Shown one piece after another: positions 13,059-20,860 of a stretch of DNA of 64,000 nucleotides. The notes under the pieces are model-generated. The model ran no database searches and had not been told where the DNA came from. It worked only from the letters and a program-made list of their open reading frames with translations. Position 1 is the stretch's first letter. Each line of letters begins with the position of its first letter. Both the position numbers and the translations under genes were made by a program. The stretch is from assembly GCA_030620095.1 (NCBI GenBank), contig JAUTXW010000064.1, positions 876,501 to 940,500 on the forward strand. The letters are read 5' to 3'. Source of the stretch: Kuschelorhynchus macadamiae. Its lineage: Eukaryota; Arthropoda; Insecta; Coleoptera; Curculionidae.

Positions 13059-13084
13059 TAATTTGTCATTAGTAGGGCTCCAGA

Positions 13085-13510
13085 TTAAACCAAGTGTTTT
13101 TTTTGTATCATTCTCTCCGAATTCAACAATTTTGGCAAAGGATCATTATTAGGAATGCCGTCAAAAATCGTAGGATCATTAGAATAAAATTTGCGCAAAA
13201 CAAAACAACCTTTTTTGAGGGTCTCATAAACTAGCTCACTAATGCGTTTCACATTTTCAAAATTATCGGTTTCCGTCAACAAGTCATCCACATAAAAATC
13301 CATTTTAATAATCTCGGCAATATCTGGATTAATAGTTTCAATATCAATAGCCAGCTGAAATAAACAGCGAATCGCGAGAAAAGATGCCGATGTAGTGCCA
13401 TGCGTCACTGTATTTAATTCATAACAATCTAAAGGGTCTTCGGGATTAAAACGCCATAAAATTCGTTGTAGCGGCCTATCATCTAAGGAAACCCACAAGG
13501 ACCTATACAT
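13085..13510 (-). pseudogene. pol: BEL/Pao reverse transcriptase palm (YVDD)
   Basis: DRPLQRILWRFNPEDPLDCY and TVTHGTTSASFLAIRCL are conserved palm motifs. KMDFYVDDLLTETDNF carries the catalytic YVDD pair at about residue 73. The preceding motif with the first catalytic Asp (SADCTKMYRSLW) is readable just upstream in the same frame (13535-13500), so the palm is complete in motif content. The RT copies the genomic RNA to cDNA in the cytoplasmic particle. Confidence 0.93.
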
Positions 13511-13815
13511 TTTTGTACAATCGGCAGAAATGACAATTTTTGCTGTCTAAATCGAACTAAAATTGAAAATAAATCTTGGTGTATTGTAGGTCCAGCCAGT
13601 TGAATATTATTTAAGGAAAAACCTGTACTACTTGGCAATGACGCGTCAAAGACCACACGAAGATTAGTAGTGATAGCATCTTCTCGGTACACACCATGAT
13701 GATACATGAAATAATCGCCTGAAGAGGTGGCATTGAAATCTGAAACCTTTGTCATATGTCCTAAATCAATATATTCCTTTATAAAGTCATGGTAAAATTT
13801 ACGTTCAAGGTTCAA
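13483..13815 (-). pseudogene. pol: BEL/Pao reverse transcriptase fingers
   Basis: YYMYHH-type region: GDYFMYHHGVYREDAITTNL, RVVFDASLPSSTGFSLN and QLAGPTIHQDLFSILVRFR are the conserved N-terminal RT motifs of the group. The frame shifts in a short A-rich run around 13535. Upstream readable residues FEQAKKRFLNLERKFYHDF connect toward the protease fragment through another frame change near 13865. Confidence 0.92.
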
Positions 13816-13894
13816 AAATCGTTTTTTGGCTTGTTCAAAAGAACTACCTAACTTTGAAATTTTTTAAGGTAATTTAACCATAAATGAACCATCC

Positions 13895-14878
13895 TCAACA
13901 ACAAACATTCTCTAATTCCCAAAATAATTTTAGGTCATCGTGAATTTGCTGATCAATGGTTTTAACAAAACAACAATTTAAAACCGCTTGTGCGTTGTTT
14001 AACTTACTAACAGGACCAGTTACAATCCATCCAAATCTTGTGTTTTGTAAAATCGGCAGTTTGGAACCTAAACATATTTTCTCCTCGCATAATAAATCCC
14101 ATAATAAATCCGAGCCGATTAACATATCGACTTCCTGAGGTTGAAAAAATGTAGGATCAGCTAACTTGCAGTTACTGGGAATTTTTAAATGACTTATTTT
14201 TATCGGCGATGCCGGCAAAGGACCCGTTATGTTTGGGATAATAAAACAAGAAACGTTTAGTGAGAAATTATTTAACTTTGAAAATATTTGCGTATTACAT
14301 TTATAATTTATCATTGAAATAGAATTGTTTATTCCGTTCAGAGAAACATTTATTTTTTCTTTAAATAATTGAAATTTGTCGCAGGCACTTTCAGTAATAA
14401 AACTCGACTGAGAGCCACTGTCTAGGATTACACGAATGGTGTGTTTATTATTAAAACGGTCCAAAATATAAACATGAGCTGTCGATAACAAAACATCAGT
14501 TATTTCACAGTTGGCAGAATTATTAATTACTTTGTTTGCATTGACCAATGAAGAAGACGAACTTCCGATATCAATATTAGATTGTTGATTTTTATCGCAA
14601 AGTTCTTGTGAATTGACATTGTCAGAATGCAATAAAATATTATGCTTTTTGTGACATTTTCTACAGGGTGGTTTTCGACAACTTCTATTAAAATGGCCTG
14701 GTTTCAAACAGTTCAAACACATTTTTAAAGCAATAATCTCCTGACCTCGTTTTTCCACAAGAATTTTCAAAAAGGAAGGACATGACTGAATATAATGCTC
14801 ACTTTTACAAAATACACACTTTGGCAATTTAACATCAGTTAAGGTTAAACTTCCCAAATTTTCATCCACAACAACCAA
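13895..14878 (-). pseudogene. gag-pol: BEL/Pao nucleocapsid zinc knuckles and aspartic protease
   Basis: A 327-codon open segment. Three cysteine/histidine modules come first (CVFCKSEHYIQSC; CLNCLKPGHFNRSC; CRKCHKKHNILLH), the RNA-packaging knuckles typical of BEL/Pao Gag. About residue 150 RVILDSGSQSSFITESACDK contains the DSG active site of the retroviral-type aspartic protease (DUF1758/A17 group), which cuts the polyprotein. The segment QEVDMLIGSDLLWDLL closes the protease fold. The frame ends shortly before the RT with a stop. At the upstream side, the Gag frame resumes after shifts near 14930 and 14990. Confidence 0.93.
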
Positions 14879-14972
14879 ACCTCTAAAATTACTACCATGT
14901 TGTTTTTCGTACGACTTTGCTCCAAATTTTCTAAAAGCTCCGCCTTAGAACTCAGGAATAATTTAAATTCTT

Positions 14973-15827
14973 CTAAAGAAGGATTTTTTTTGCTTTCGAT
15001 TTATATGATTCCCATTCCCTAGCAGTGGCCCTAGCCAATTTTGTGCTTAATAGATAGACAATGGGTATATCCCAAGATGCTGTGGGCAAACCTACTTGAC
15101 TTAACGCACGCATATTTTTTGTTAAAATATTCATAATTGCGCGTATTCCTTTAGCGGACTCTTTGCTTAAGGCTTCTATATTATAAATATTTTTAATATG
15201 ATTATGGATTAGCATTTTATCATTATTATAGCGTTTTCCCAACAACTCCCAAGCAATAGTATAGTTGATAGCGGAAAACTCTATACTTGACAATAACTGA
15301 ACAGGTTCATTACGTATAGAAGCTCTTAAATAATGAAAGCGTTGAATATCTGATAATGATTCATTTTTATGAATTAGAGATTCAAAAATGTCCCTAAATT
15401 CAAGCCAATTTTGCACAGATCCGTCAAATATAGGCAAATTTATATCAGGAAGCTTTACCGATTGTATCGGGTTAATAACGGATTTTTGAGTGCCTTTACT
15501 ACTATTACTACTTGAATCATCATCATTTTTGTTATCATACAAATACTTTTTTGCCAAAGAAATTACTGAATAATATCTATTTTCAAATTCACCTCTATCT
15601 GAATATTCCTTGTCTAACTCGGTTAAGTCGCATAATGAATCAATTTTATCTTGAATTTCGACAAATTTTTGCAACAAATTAAACTCAATATTATTGAGAC
15701 GAGTTTCTAATTCTAAAATTAATCGATGAGATATATTTGTGCTATCTTGAAAATTATCGCCAATATATTTTGAAAAATTAGTTAAAGTGGCTTTTACAGC
15801 ACCTCTTTGCCTTTTAAGTATGTCCAT
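14973..15827 (-). CDS. gag: BEL/Pao Gag N-terminal region (DUF1759-type)
   Basis: 284 codons from an ATG at 15827, the first gene after the 5' LTR leader. SVKLPDINLPIFDGSVQNW and EFRDIFESLIHKNESLSDIQ match the DUF1759 capsid-like core of BEL/Pao Gag; the region before it is helical, and a Ser-rich spacer follows a predicted coiled segment. The protein would assemble the particle that packages RNA. The frame is cut at an 8-bp T run on the plus strand (about 14984-14991); beyond it, NPSLEEFKLFLSSKAELLEN is readable in the next frame. The homopolymer position suggests an indel error or a recent mutation. Confidence 0.9.
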   Translation of the reverse strand: MDILKRQRGAVKATLTNFSKYIGDNFQDSTNISHRLILELETRLNNIEFNLLQKFVEIQDKIDSLCDLTELDKEYSDRGEFENRYYSVISLAKKYLYDNKNDDDSSSNSSKGTQKSVINPIQSVKLPDINLPIFDGSVQNWLEFRDIFESLIHKNESLSDIQRFHYLRASIRNEPVQLLSSIEFSAINYTIAWELLGKRYNNDKMLIHNHIKNIYNIEALSKESAKGIRAIMNILTKNMRALSQVGLPTASWDIPIVYLLSTKLARATAREWESYKSKAKKILL

Positions 15828-16090
15828 TTTTTTTTAAATTAATTAGCAATTCGCCTCAAATTAAGCAAATATTTAAACTATTCAATGGCAATAATGAAAT
15901 TCACAAATTACTCACTTATCCTCAAAAACTTTTCCTCTTCGTACAAACTTGACCTCTGCAAAGCCGTTGCTGACCAAACAAAACTGGAACTTTGGGCACT
16001 TGTTTTTTCAAACACCCACAACTTAATACTTTCGGCCGCCTTGGCTACTACAGGTAAAATTATGACTTTTTTTTAAAAAATCCGGAACAG
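15828..16090 (-). other. BEL/Pao 5' leader
   Basis: Untranslated leader between the primer-binding site and gag; presumably includes the packaging signal. The plus-strand open frame at 15885-16076 has no support as a gene. Confidence 0.6.
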
Positions 16091-16106
16091 CCGGTTCGAA
16101 GGACCA
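16091..16106 (-). promoter_or_regulatory. Primer-binding site matching tRNA-Tyr
   Basis: Directly inside the 5' LTR the minus strand reads TGGTCCTTCGAACCGG. Its complement equals the last 16 nt of animal tRNA-Tyr as I know it (acceptor strand UCGAAGGA plus CCA, T-stem CCGG..) with one mismatch. This would prime minus-strand cDNA synthesis. Confidence 0.8.
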
Positions 16107-16434
16107 TGTTAATTACTTATTGTAATTATGAAATAATGTCAATGCCAAAATTAAACACGCTCAAATTTTAAAACATCTTAACTATATTCATCTTCTCAAC
16201 TCACTTACTACATACAAAAGGCAAACGTTTTTACAGTAAAAAATACACAATCAGCAAAATGTTATCGCCTTGACGCGACGATGCACAAAAATGGTTATTT
16301 AAATGCGCTGTTGTGATGCTTAACACAATTTAAGTAATATATTTTTACATAGATTGGTGCTATTGGAAATAAAAATATTATTAAAACAAAAGGAAAAGAA
16401 ACAAATTTCAACGTTATTATTAAAATAATAAACA
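16107..16434 (-). repeat. BEL/Pao 5' LTR
   Basis: 328 bp. It matches the 3' LTR with three substitutions and two indels counted by eye, and is followed by the GTTCC half of the target-site duplication. Confidence 0.95.
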
Positions 16435-16639
16435 GTTCCTACGTATTAGAAAAAACTTCCTGCACGTCCGACTTCAAAGAAATATATTATATATAGGCAA
16501 TTTAAATTAAATTTCGGTTAAAAATGGGTTCAAAAGGGTTCACGCGCTGCAGAAATACATAGACATGAGTACGATTTACCATTTCAAATTTTGCAGATAG
16601 GTAGATAAAGGATCAATGCAAGGCGGTAAAGAACCATTT

Positions 16640-17633
16640 TGTGGATAAAAAAATTATATGCGACGGCATTTGCGTCAAAAATGGTTGAAAATGGACAAAT
16701 CTACTTCTGTTCTATAATTCTAGTTTTCATTTTTTTCCTAGTTGATTCCTACATAATACTTGATATTTGTGCAAAATTTAAGATACATTGTGTAGGTAGT
16801 TTTTTACTAATTATTTTTTTAACATTTCATTAGGCCGCCATTTTGTTTTGCCATATTGGATTTTTACCAAAGTATTACCAAGTCATCCCCATATGACCCT
16901 TAATTTTTGAGGAAAATTTGAAGTCAATCGGCTAAGTAGCTTTTAAGCTATGCTGTGAACTTACCGGCAGGCAGACAAACCGACAGACCGACCGACGGAA
17001 TTGATAAAAGATATTTTTTGGTATCTAGGGACGCTAAAACGTGAAGATATGGAAAACCTAAGAGGGTGATCTTTTTATGATTACGAATATTTTATTTAGC
17101 CGCCATTTTGTTCAGCCATCTTGAATTAGTACCAAGGTTTTACTAGTTCATCCGTATACCACAATTATTTATGGCGTACAGTTTGGAATCACTCCATTAA
17201 GTAGTTTTTCAGGATGAATTTTTAAATATTTTGCTAAGCCGCTATTTTGTTCCGCCATCTTGGATTCGCACCAAAATTTTCCCAGTTTATTCCTACATAA
17301 TACTTGATTTTTGTGCAAAATTTGAGATAAATTGGATAAATAAGTTTTTGGTAATAATTTTTTTAACATTTCACTACGCCGCCATTTTGTTTTGCCATAT
17401 CGAATTTTTACCAAAATGTTACCAGGTCATCTCCATATGACCCTTAATTTTTAACAAAAAAGTTGAAGTCAATCGGGTAAGTAGTTTTGTAGTTATGCCG
17501 CGAATAGACGGACAGACGGAATTGAGAAAACATGTTTTTCGGCATCTAGGGACCCTGCAACGTAAAGATCTGAAATCTCGGAGGGTGATTTTTTTATGAT
17601 TACAATACTTCTCTTTTACGAAGGAAGTAAAAA
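16640..17633 (+). repeat. Copy of the dispersed ATGGCGG repeat family
   Basis: Best example of the internal tandem structure. GCCGCCATTTTG-type monomer starts fall at 17099, 17238 and 17378, periods 139 and 140 bp. Each monomer holds GCCGCCATTTTG, GCCATCTTGGATT-type and TACCAAAATTTT boxes. The end segment (GACAGACCGACCGACGG, GGTATCTAGGGACGC) occurs twice, at about 16970-17060 and 17500-17580. The copy terminates in ACTTCTCTTTTACGAAGGAAGT-like hairpin sequence near 17608-17630. Confidence 0.85.
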
Positions 17634-18124
17634 GGGTGTCATTTTATATAGAGGGTACGAAATAAATACAATAATAGGATTTTACAAAAGAAAAACGAAT
17701 TTACATAATTTCCAACTTTTGAGACAGCTAAATAAAAAAGCCTGCAAGTCAAAAATCTTCTCGGAGCTTTTTGATAATAGACTTAGTTTTTGGAAAAATG
17801 AATAGTGATTAGTGAATATGTAAAAACTGCCTCATTTTTACATATTCACCATTAATTTTTTGAAAAATTAAGTTTGTTATCAAAAAATGTTTAAAAGTTT
17901 TTAACTTGTATTTGCAGGGTCTTTAATTTAGCTATCTCAAAAGATGGACTTTCATAATTTTTTTCTGCTATCTTCTATTTTTATATTTATTTCGTACCCT
18001 GTATATAAAATGATATTCTTTTTTAAATCAATCATATTTTTCAGAAAAGAAATACTTTTTGTCAAGAATAATTGAATAATTTTTTTGCCTAAAATCACAA
18101 TTAAAAAAATTGTCCATATGTTAC
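17634..18124. mobile_element. Foldback element, family 1 (left arm truncated)
   Basis: A long inverted repeat centred near 17831. Close to the centre GTGAATATGTAAAAA faces TTTTTACATATTCAC across an 8-nt loop. Further out, GTCATTTTATATAGAGGGTACG (about 17638) mirrors CGTACCCTGTATATAAAATGA (about 17993). The right arm runs about 105 bp further and ends TATGTTAC at 18124. Its counterpart on the left is missing and replaced by the dispersed repeat. A related copy lies at 31103-31950. No coding capacity. Confidence 0.8.
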
Positions 18125-18203
18125 ACAAATCCACTGCTAAGCAAATTTTATGAGATCTCTATAAAATAAATTTGATAGTTTTTTTTTACAAAATATAATA
18201 TTT

Positions 18204-18613
18204 ATCTTATTTTATTTCAACCTGGCAAGAAATTCTCTTATAAATAATGTATTCTTTTGTATGGATCGTTGTTTTTAGTTTTTAGTCTCCTATAATGTCG
18301 TTATAATTTAAATTGAAAGGAATTGATTTTTGCCAATTTGTTTTATAGTTATAATGAGCAATTTTTTATGTCCAAATTGCGTTTTGCTAAAAAGTATATT
18401 ATACTTGCTGCAAAATATATTACCCTTTTTAGCAAAACGCAATTTGGACATAAAAAATTGCTCATTATAATTATAAAACAAATTGGCAAAAATAAATTCT
18501 TTTCAATTTAAATTATAAGCGACATTATAGGAGAGTAAAAACTTAAACAACGATCCATACAAAGGAATACATTATTTATAAGGGAATTTCTTGCCAGGTT
18601 AAAATAAAATAAG
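18204..18613. mobile_element. Foldback element, family 2 (long perfect-looking hairpin)
   Basis: Arms 18204-18394 and 18425-18613 pair over about 190 bp with few mismatches around a 30-nt loop. Example paired blocks: CCTGGCAAGAAATTC with its complement near 18585, and GTCCAAATTGCGTTTTGCTA with its complement near 18430. Unlike most repeats here it contains no other element. No clear target-site duplication. Open frames across it are mirror artefacts. Confidence 0.9.
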
Positions 18614-19019
18614 ACAAAGCAAAACTCGGCCGGTGTCTTGCACTTCGGGCATTTAAAAAAAAATTACGTAAGTCCTTGTCAACTCCGGCGGCCCCAAAAT
18701 TAGCAAATCTGATAGTTCTTATTTCGAGCTTAACACGTTCGCCGACGTTTATTTAATAAATAAGTTCGTAAAAAGATACTGCCGGAAGCCTCATTACCCA
18801 CTGTTCAGGAACGGACATTGACAGAATTTGCCGTCAAATGCTCAATGTGTTGTAGATTTTATTCACGGTGTATCACGGTTTATAGTTGATGAAAAATTTG
18901 GTTAGGCGAATGACTAGTGACCATTCGTCCCCCATTTTGAACATGCGTCTCCCATTAATATATATTTTTTTTAAGAGATTTGATTATTATCCTGAACAAG
19001 GATATTCTTTTCATGGTGC
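18614..19019. other. Unassigned DNA
   Basis: Slightly less AT-rich than its surroundings. I see no gene or repeat in it. Confidence 0.3.
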
Positions 19020-19560
19020 CTATCCGTTTCGGATGTTGGCGATCATCGTGGTAATCTGAATCTTGTTTACTGCAGCTCGAAAGACACCCGCTTTTGATAT
19101 ACGTCTTCTTCCAGGTCCTCTCTTTCCGACGATTTTCCCTTGCAATATCAATTGCAGTAGATTGTAGCTCTCACGATTCTTCATGGCGTGATCCAAGTAC
19201 TCTAGTTTTTGGGTTTTTACGGTGGTAAACAGTTCCTTTCCTTTTCCCAATTTTTCTAAAACTGCCAGATTAGTGACATGGTCAGTCCAAGGTATTTTTA
19301 AAATACGTCTATACAACCACATCTCAAACGCTTCGAGTTTCTTATATTAGGCTTCTGTGAGTGTCCATGACTCCACCCCACATAGCAAAACCGGGAAAAC
19401 GTAGTATCTAATGAGTATGATCTTCGTTGCATTTTATTTCCTGAGAATGATTCCAGTCCTGGTTAATGGTTGTCCCGAGATAATTGTTCGTTCGGACTTT
19501 CCCGATCTGCAGAAGGAAAATTAGTAAGAAGCATGCCTAATATCAACATATCTTCAAAGT
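19020..19560 (-). pseudogene. LINE ORF2 C-terminus (RTE-like)
   Basis: A 100-codon open segment on the minus strand: MWLYRRILKIPWTDHVTN, then QKLEYLDHAMKNRESYNLLQ and QGKIVGKRGPGRRRIS. These are the standard C-terminal motifs of RTE-type and related insect LINE proteins after the reverse transcriptase. The same frame family continues upstream (YYVFPVLLCGVESWTLTEA near 19400-19345) with breaks. The catalytic RT is not in the window. The 3' end is near 19000. Confidence 0.8.
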
Positions 19561-19882
19561 TTTCAATCACTAGGACCCTCCCTGGCTACGTACCTGACTG
19601 CTTCCTTTTTCGTTAATACGAGAGACAGTACACTGAGGATGAAGATCAAATTCCGGTAAAAGTAGACATGATCTTTATATTACAGGCGGCTCCATAGGAA
19701 ACACGGAAAATACAAAAAGTAATTCCTCGTATCGAATCTAGGGACAAAAATAACCATGAGTACATATTAATATCATCATAACATTCGTTCTTTATGTTTA
19801 TAAAATGTTTTATATTTATGTATATATGTTTGTATGTATATATGTATATATATTCTTTGGGATGACCGCTAAAGCAAGAACT

Positions 19883-19940
19883 TTTACCAACATGTGTTTC
19901 TAGCTTAAGGTCTTTATCAGTACAGTCAACACTAGTTGAG
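19883..19940 (-). ncRNA. Hammerhead-ribozyme-like motif, degenerate copy A
   Basis: Minus strand: GACTGTA then CTGATAA (one change from the CUGANGA core), a weak stem II, then GAAAC at 19900-19896 and ACATGTTGG. The core change and lost stem I pairing predict inactivity. Confidence 0.45.
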
Positions 19941-20199
19941 AGACGAATACAACTAGTGGCAAAACTTAACAAGCAAACCCACATCAGAGTCACCAGCAGG
20001 GCAAAACCGCCATTTGGGATTACCAAGAAAACCACCGAGTTCTCCGCCGGACTTGATACTCTATTACCACGGAGCAGCATAAAGCTACCTCTGGCGAAAA
20101 GTAATTAAATCAAAAGAAGAAAGGTATTAACGAGGCAAGAACTATAATATAGTAGAAAAAGGAATTCTTTGGGATGACTGCTAAAGCAAATTGAAATTT

Positions 20200-20252
20200 G
20201 ACCAACCGTAGACACGCATCTCTGACTTATGGTCTTCATCAGTACAGTCAAC
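20200..20252 (-). ncRNA. Hammerhead-ribozyme-like motif, copy B
   Basis: Minus strand: stem I strand GTTGACTGTA, core CTGATGA (20242-20236), stem II GAC/GTC around CATAA, then GAGA where GAAA is expected, GCGTGTC ending in a GUC-type cleavage triplet, and TACGGTTGGT, which pairs back with the stem I strand over about 10 bp including G-U pairs. A10.1 faces A11.1, a non-Watson-Crick position. The GAGA change would impair the core. Confidence 0.55.
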
Positions 20253-20553
20253 TAGTTGAGAGGCGAGTGCAACTAGTGCCAAAACTTAACATCAGAGTCC
20301 CATTTCTTTTTCTACTATATTAAAGTTCTTGTCACGTTAATACCTTTCTTCTTTTGGTTTAATTACTCTTAGGGTAAGAGTTTCGCCACATGTGGCTTTA
20401 AGCTGCTCCGTTCCGTGGTAATAGAGCATCAAGTTCGGTGAAGATTTCGGATGTTCTCTTGGTAATCACAAATGTCAGTTTTGCTCCTGTTGGTGATTCT
20501 GACGTGGTTTTGGTTGTTAAGTTTTGACACTTTTTGTATCCGTCTCTCAACTA

Positions 20554-20605
20554 GTTAACTGTACTGATGAATACTATAAGTCAGAAACACGCGGCTACGG
20601 TTGGC
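20554..20605 (+). ncRNA. Hammerhead-ribozyme-like motif, copy C
   Basis: Plus strand: GTTAACTGTA (20554-20563) pairs with TACGGTTGGC (20596-20605) over 10 bp to form stem I. The core CTGATGA (20564-20570) and GAAA (20584-20587) are intact. A short stem II lies between them. Stem III is short (CACGCG) and the position of the cleavage triplet reads GGC rather than a UH triplet, so cleavage would be lost. Type I hammerheads in Penelope-like elements are established; this match is by eye. Confidence 0.6.
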
Positions 20606-20860
20606 CAAATTTCATATTGCTTTAGCGGTCATCCCAAAGAATTCCTTTTTCTACTATATTATAGTTCTTGCCGCGTTAATACCTTTCCTATTCTGATTTA
20701 ATTACTCTTGGGCAAAGAGATTCGCTACAGGTGGCTTTATGCTGCTCCGTGATAATAGAGTATCAAGTCCGGCGAAGATTTCGGATGTTCTCTTGGTAAT
20801 CACAAATTTCGGTTTTGCTCCTGTTGGTGACATACATAGGGAAGACCCTTTTGGGGTGCC

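Larger units (their letters stand above)
10349..16434 (-). mobile_element. BEL/Pao LTR retrotransposon, structurally complete
   Basis: A 6.1-kb element read on the minus strand. It has two LTRs (328 bp at the 5' end, 351 bp at the 3' end) that begin TGTTTATT and end TTAACA in element orientation, a tRNA-type primer-binding site, a G-rich polypurine tract, and a gag-protease-RT-RNaseH-integrase order that is diagnostic for BEL/Pao. Flanks just outside are GTACC (10344-10348) and GTTCC (16435-16439), a 5-bp target-site duplication with one mismatch. By eye the LTRs differ by three substitutions plus indels of 19 and 4 bp, implying a young insertion, yet the coding region has many frame breaks. 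Confidence 0.95.
19640..20860. repeat. Inverted cluster of a ~310-bp Penelope-associated unit
   Basis: One unit contains, in its own 5'-3' order, TTAATTACTCTTGGGC-like start, TGGCTTTATGCTGCTCCG, AATAGAGTATCAAGTCCGGC, CTCAACTAGTTGACTGTA, a hammerhead-like core, GCTTTAGCGGTCATCCCAAA and GAATTCCTTTTTCTAC. Copies run on the minus strand from 20163 to 19854 and from about 20300 to 20164 (truncated), and on the plus strand from about 20306 to 20655 and 20656 to 20860. The minus frame of the first copy ends CFSGHPKEYIYIY, running into TA-rich DNA at 19820-19855, as Penelope-like fragments elsewhere in this window do. Assignment to Penelope-like elements is inference. Confidence 0.65.

Noticed and set aside
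15885..16076. 63-codon plus-strand frame in the BEL leader
   Set aside because: Antisense to the leader of an intact-structured retrotransposon, no motif.
18323..18511. 62-codon frame over the foldback centre
   Set aside because: Spans both arms of a hairpin, so its two halves are reverse complements; not a plausible protein.
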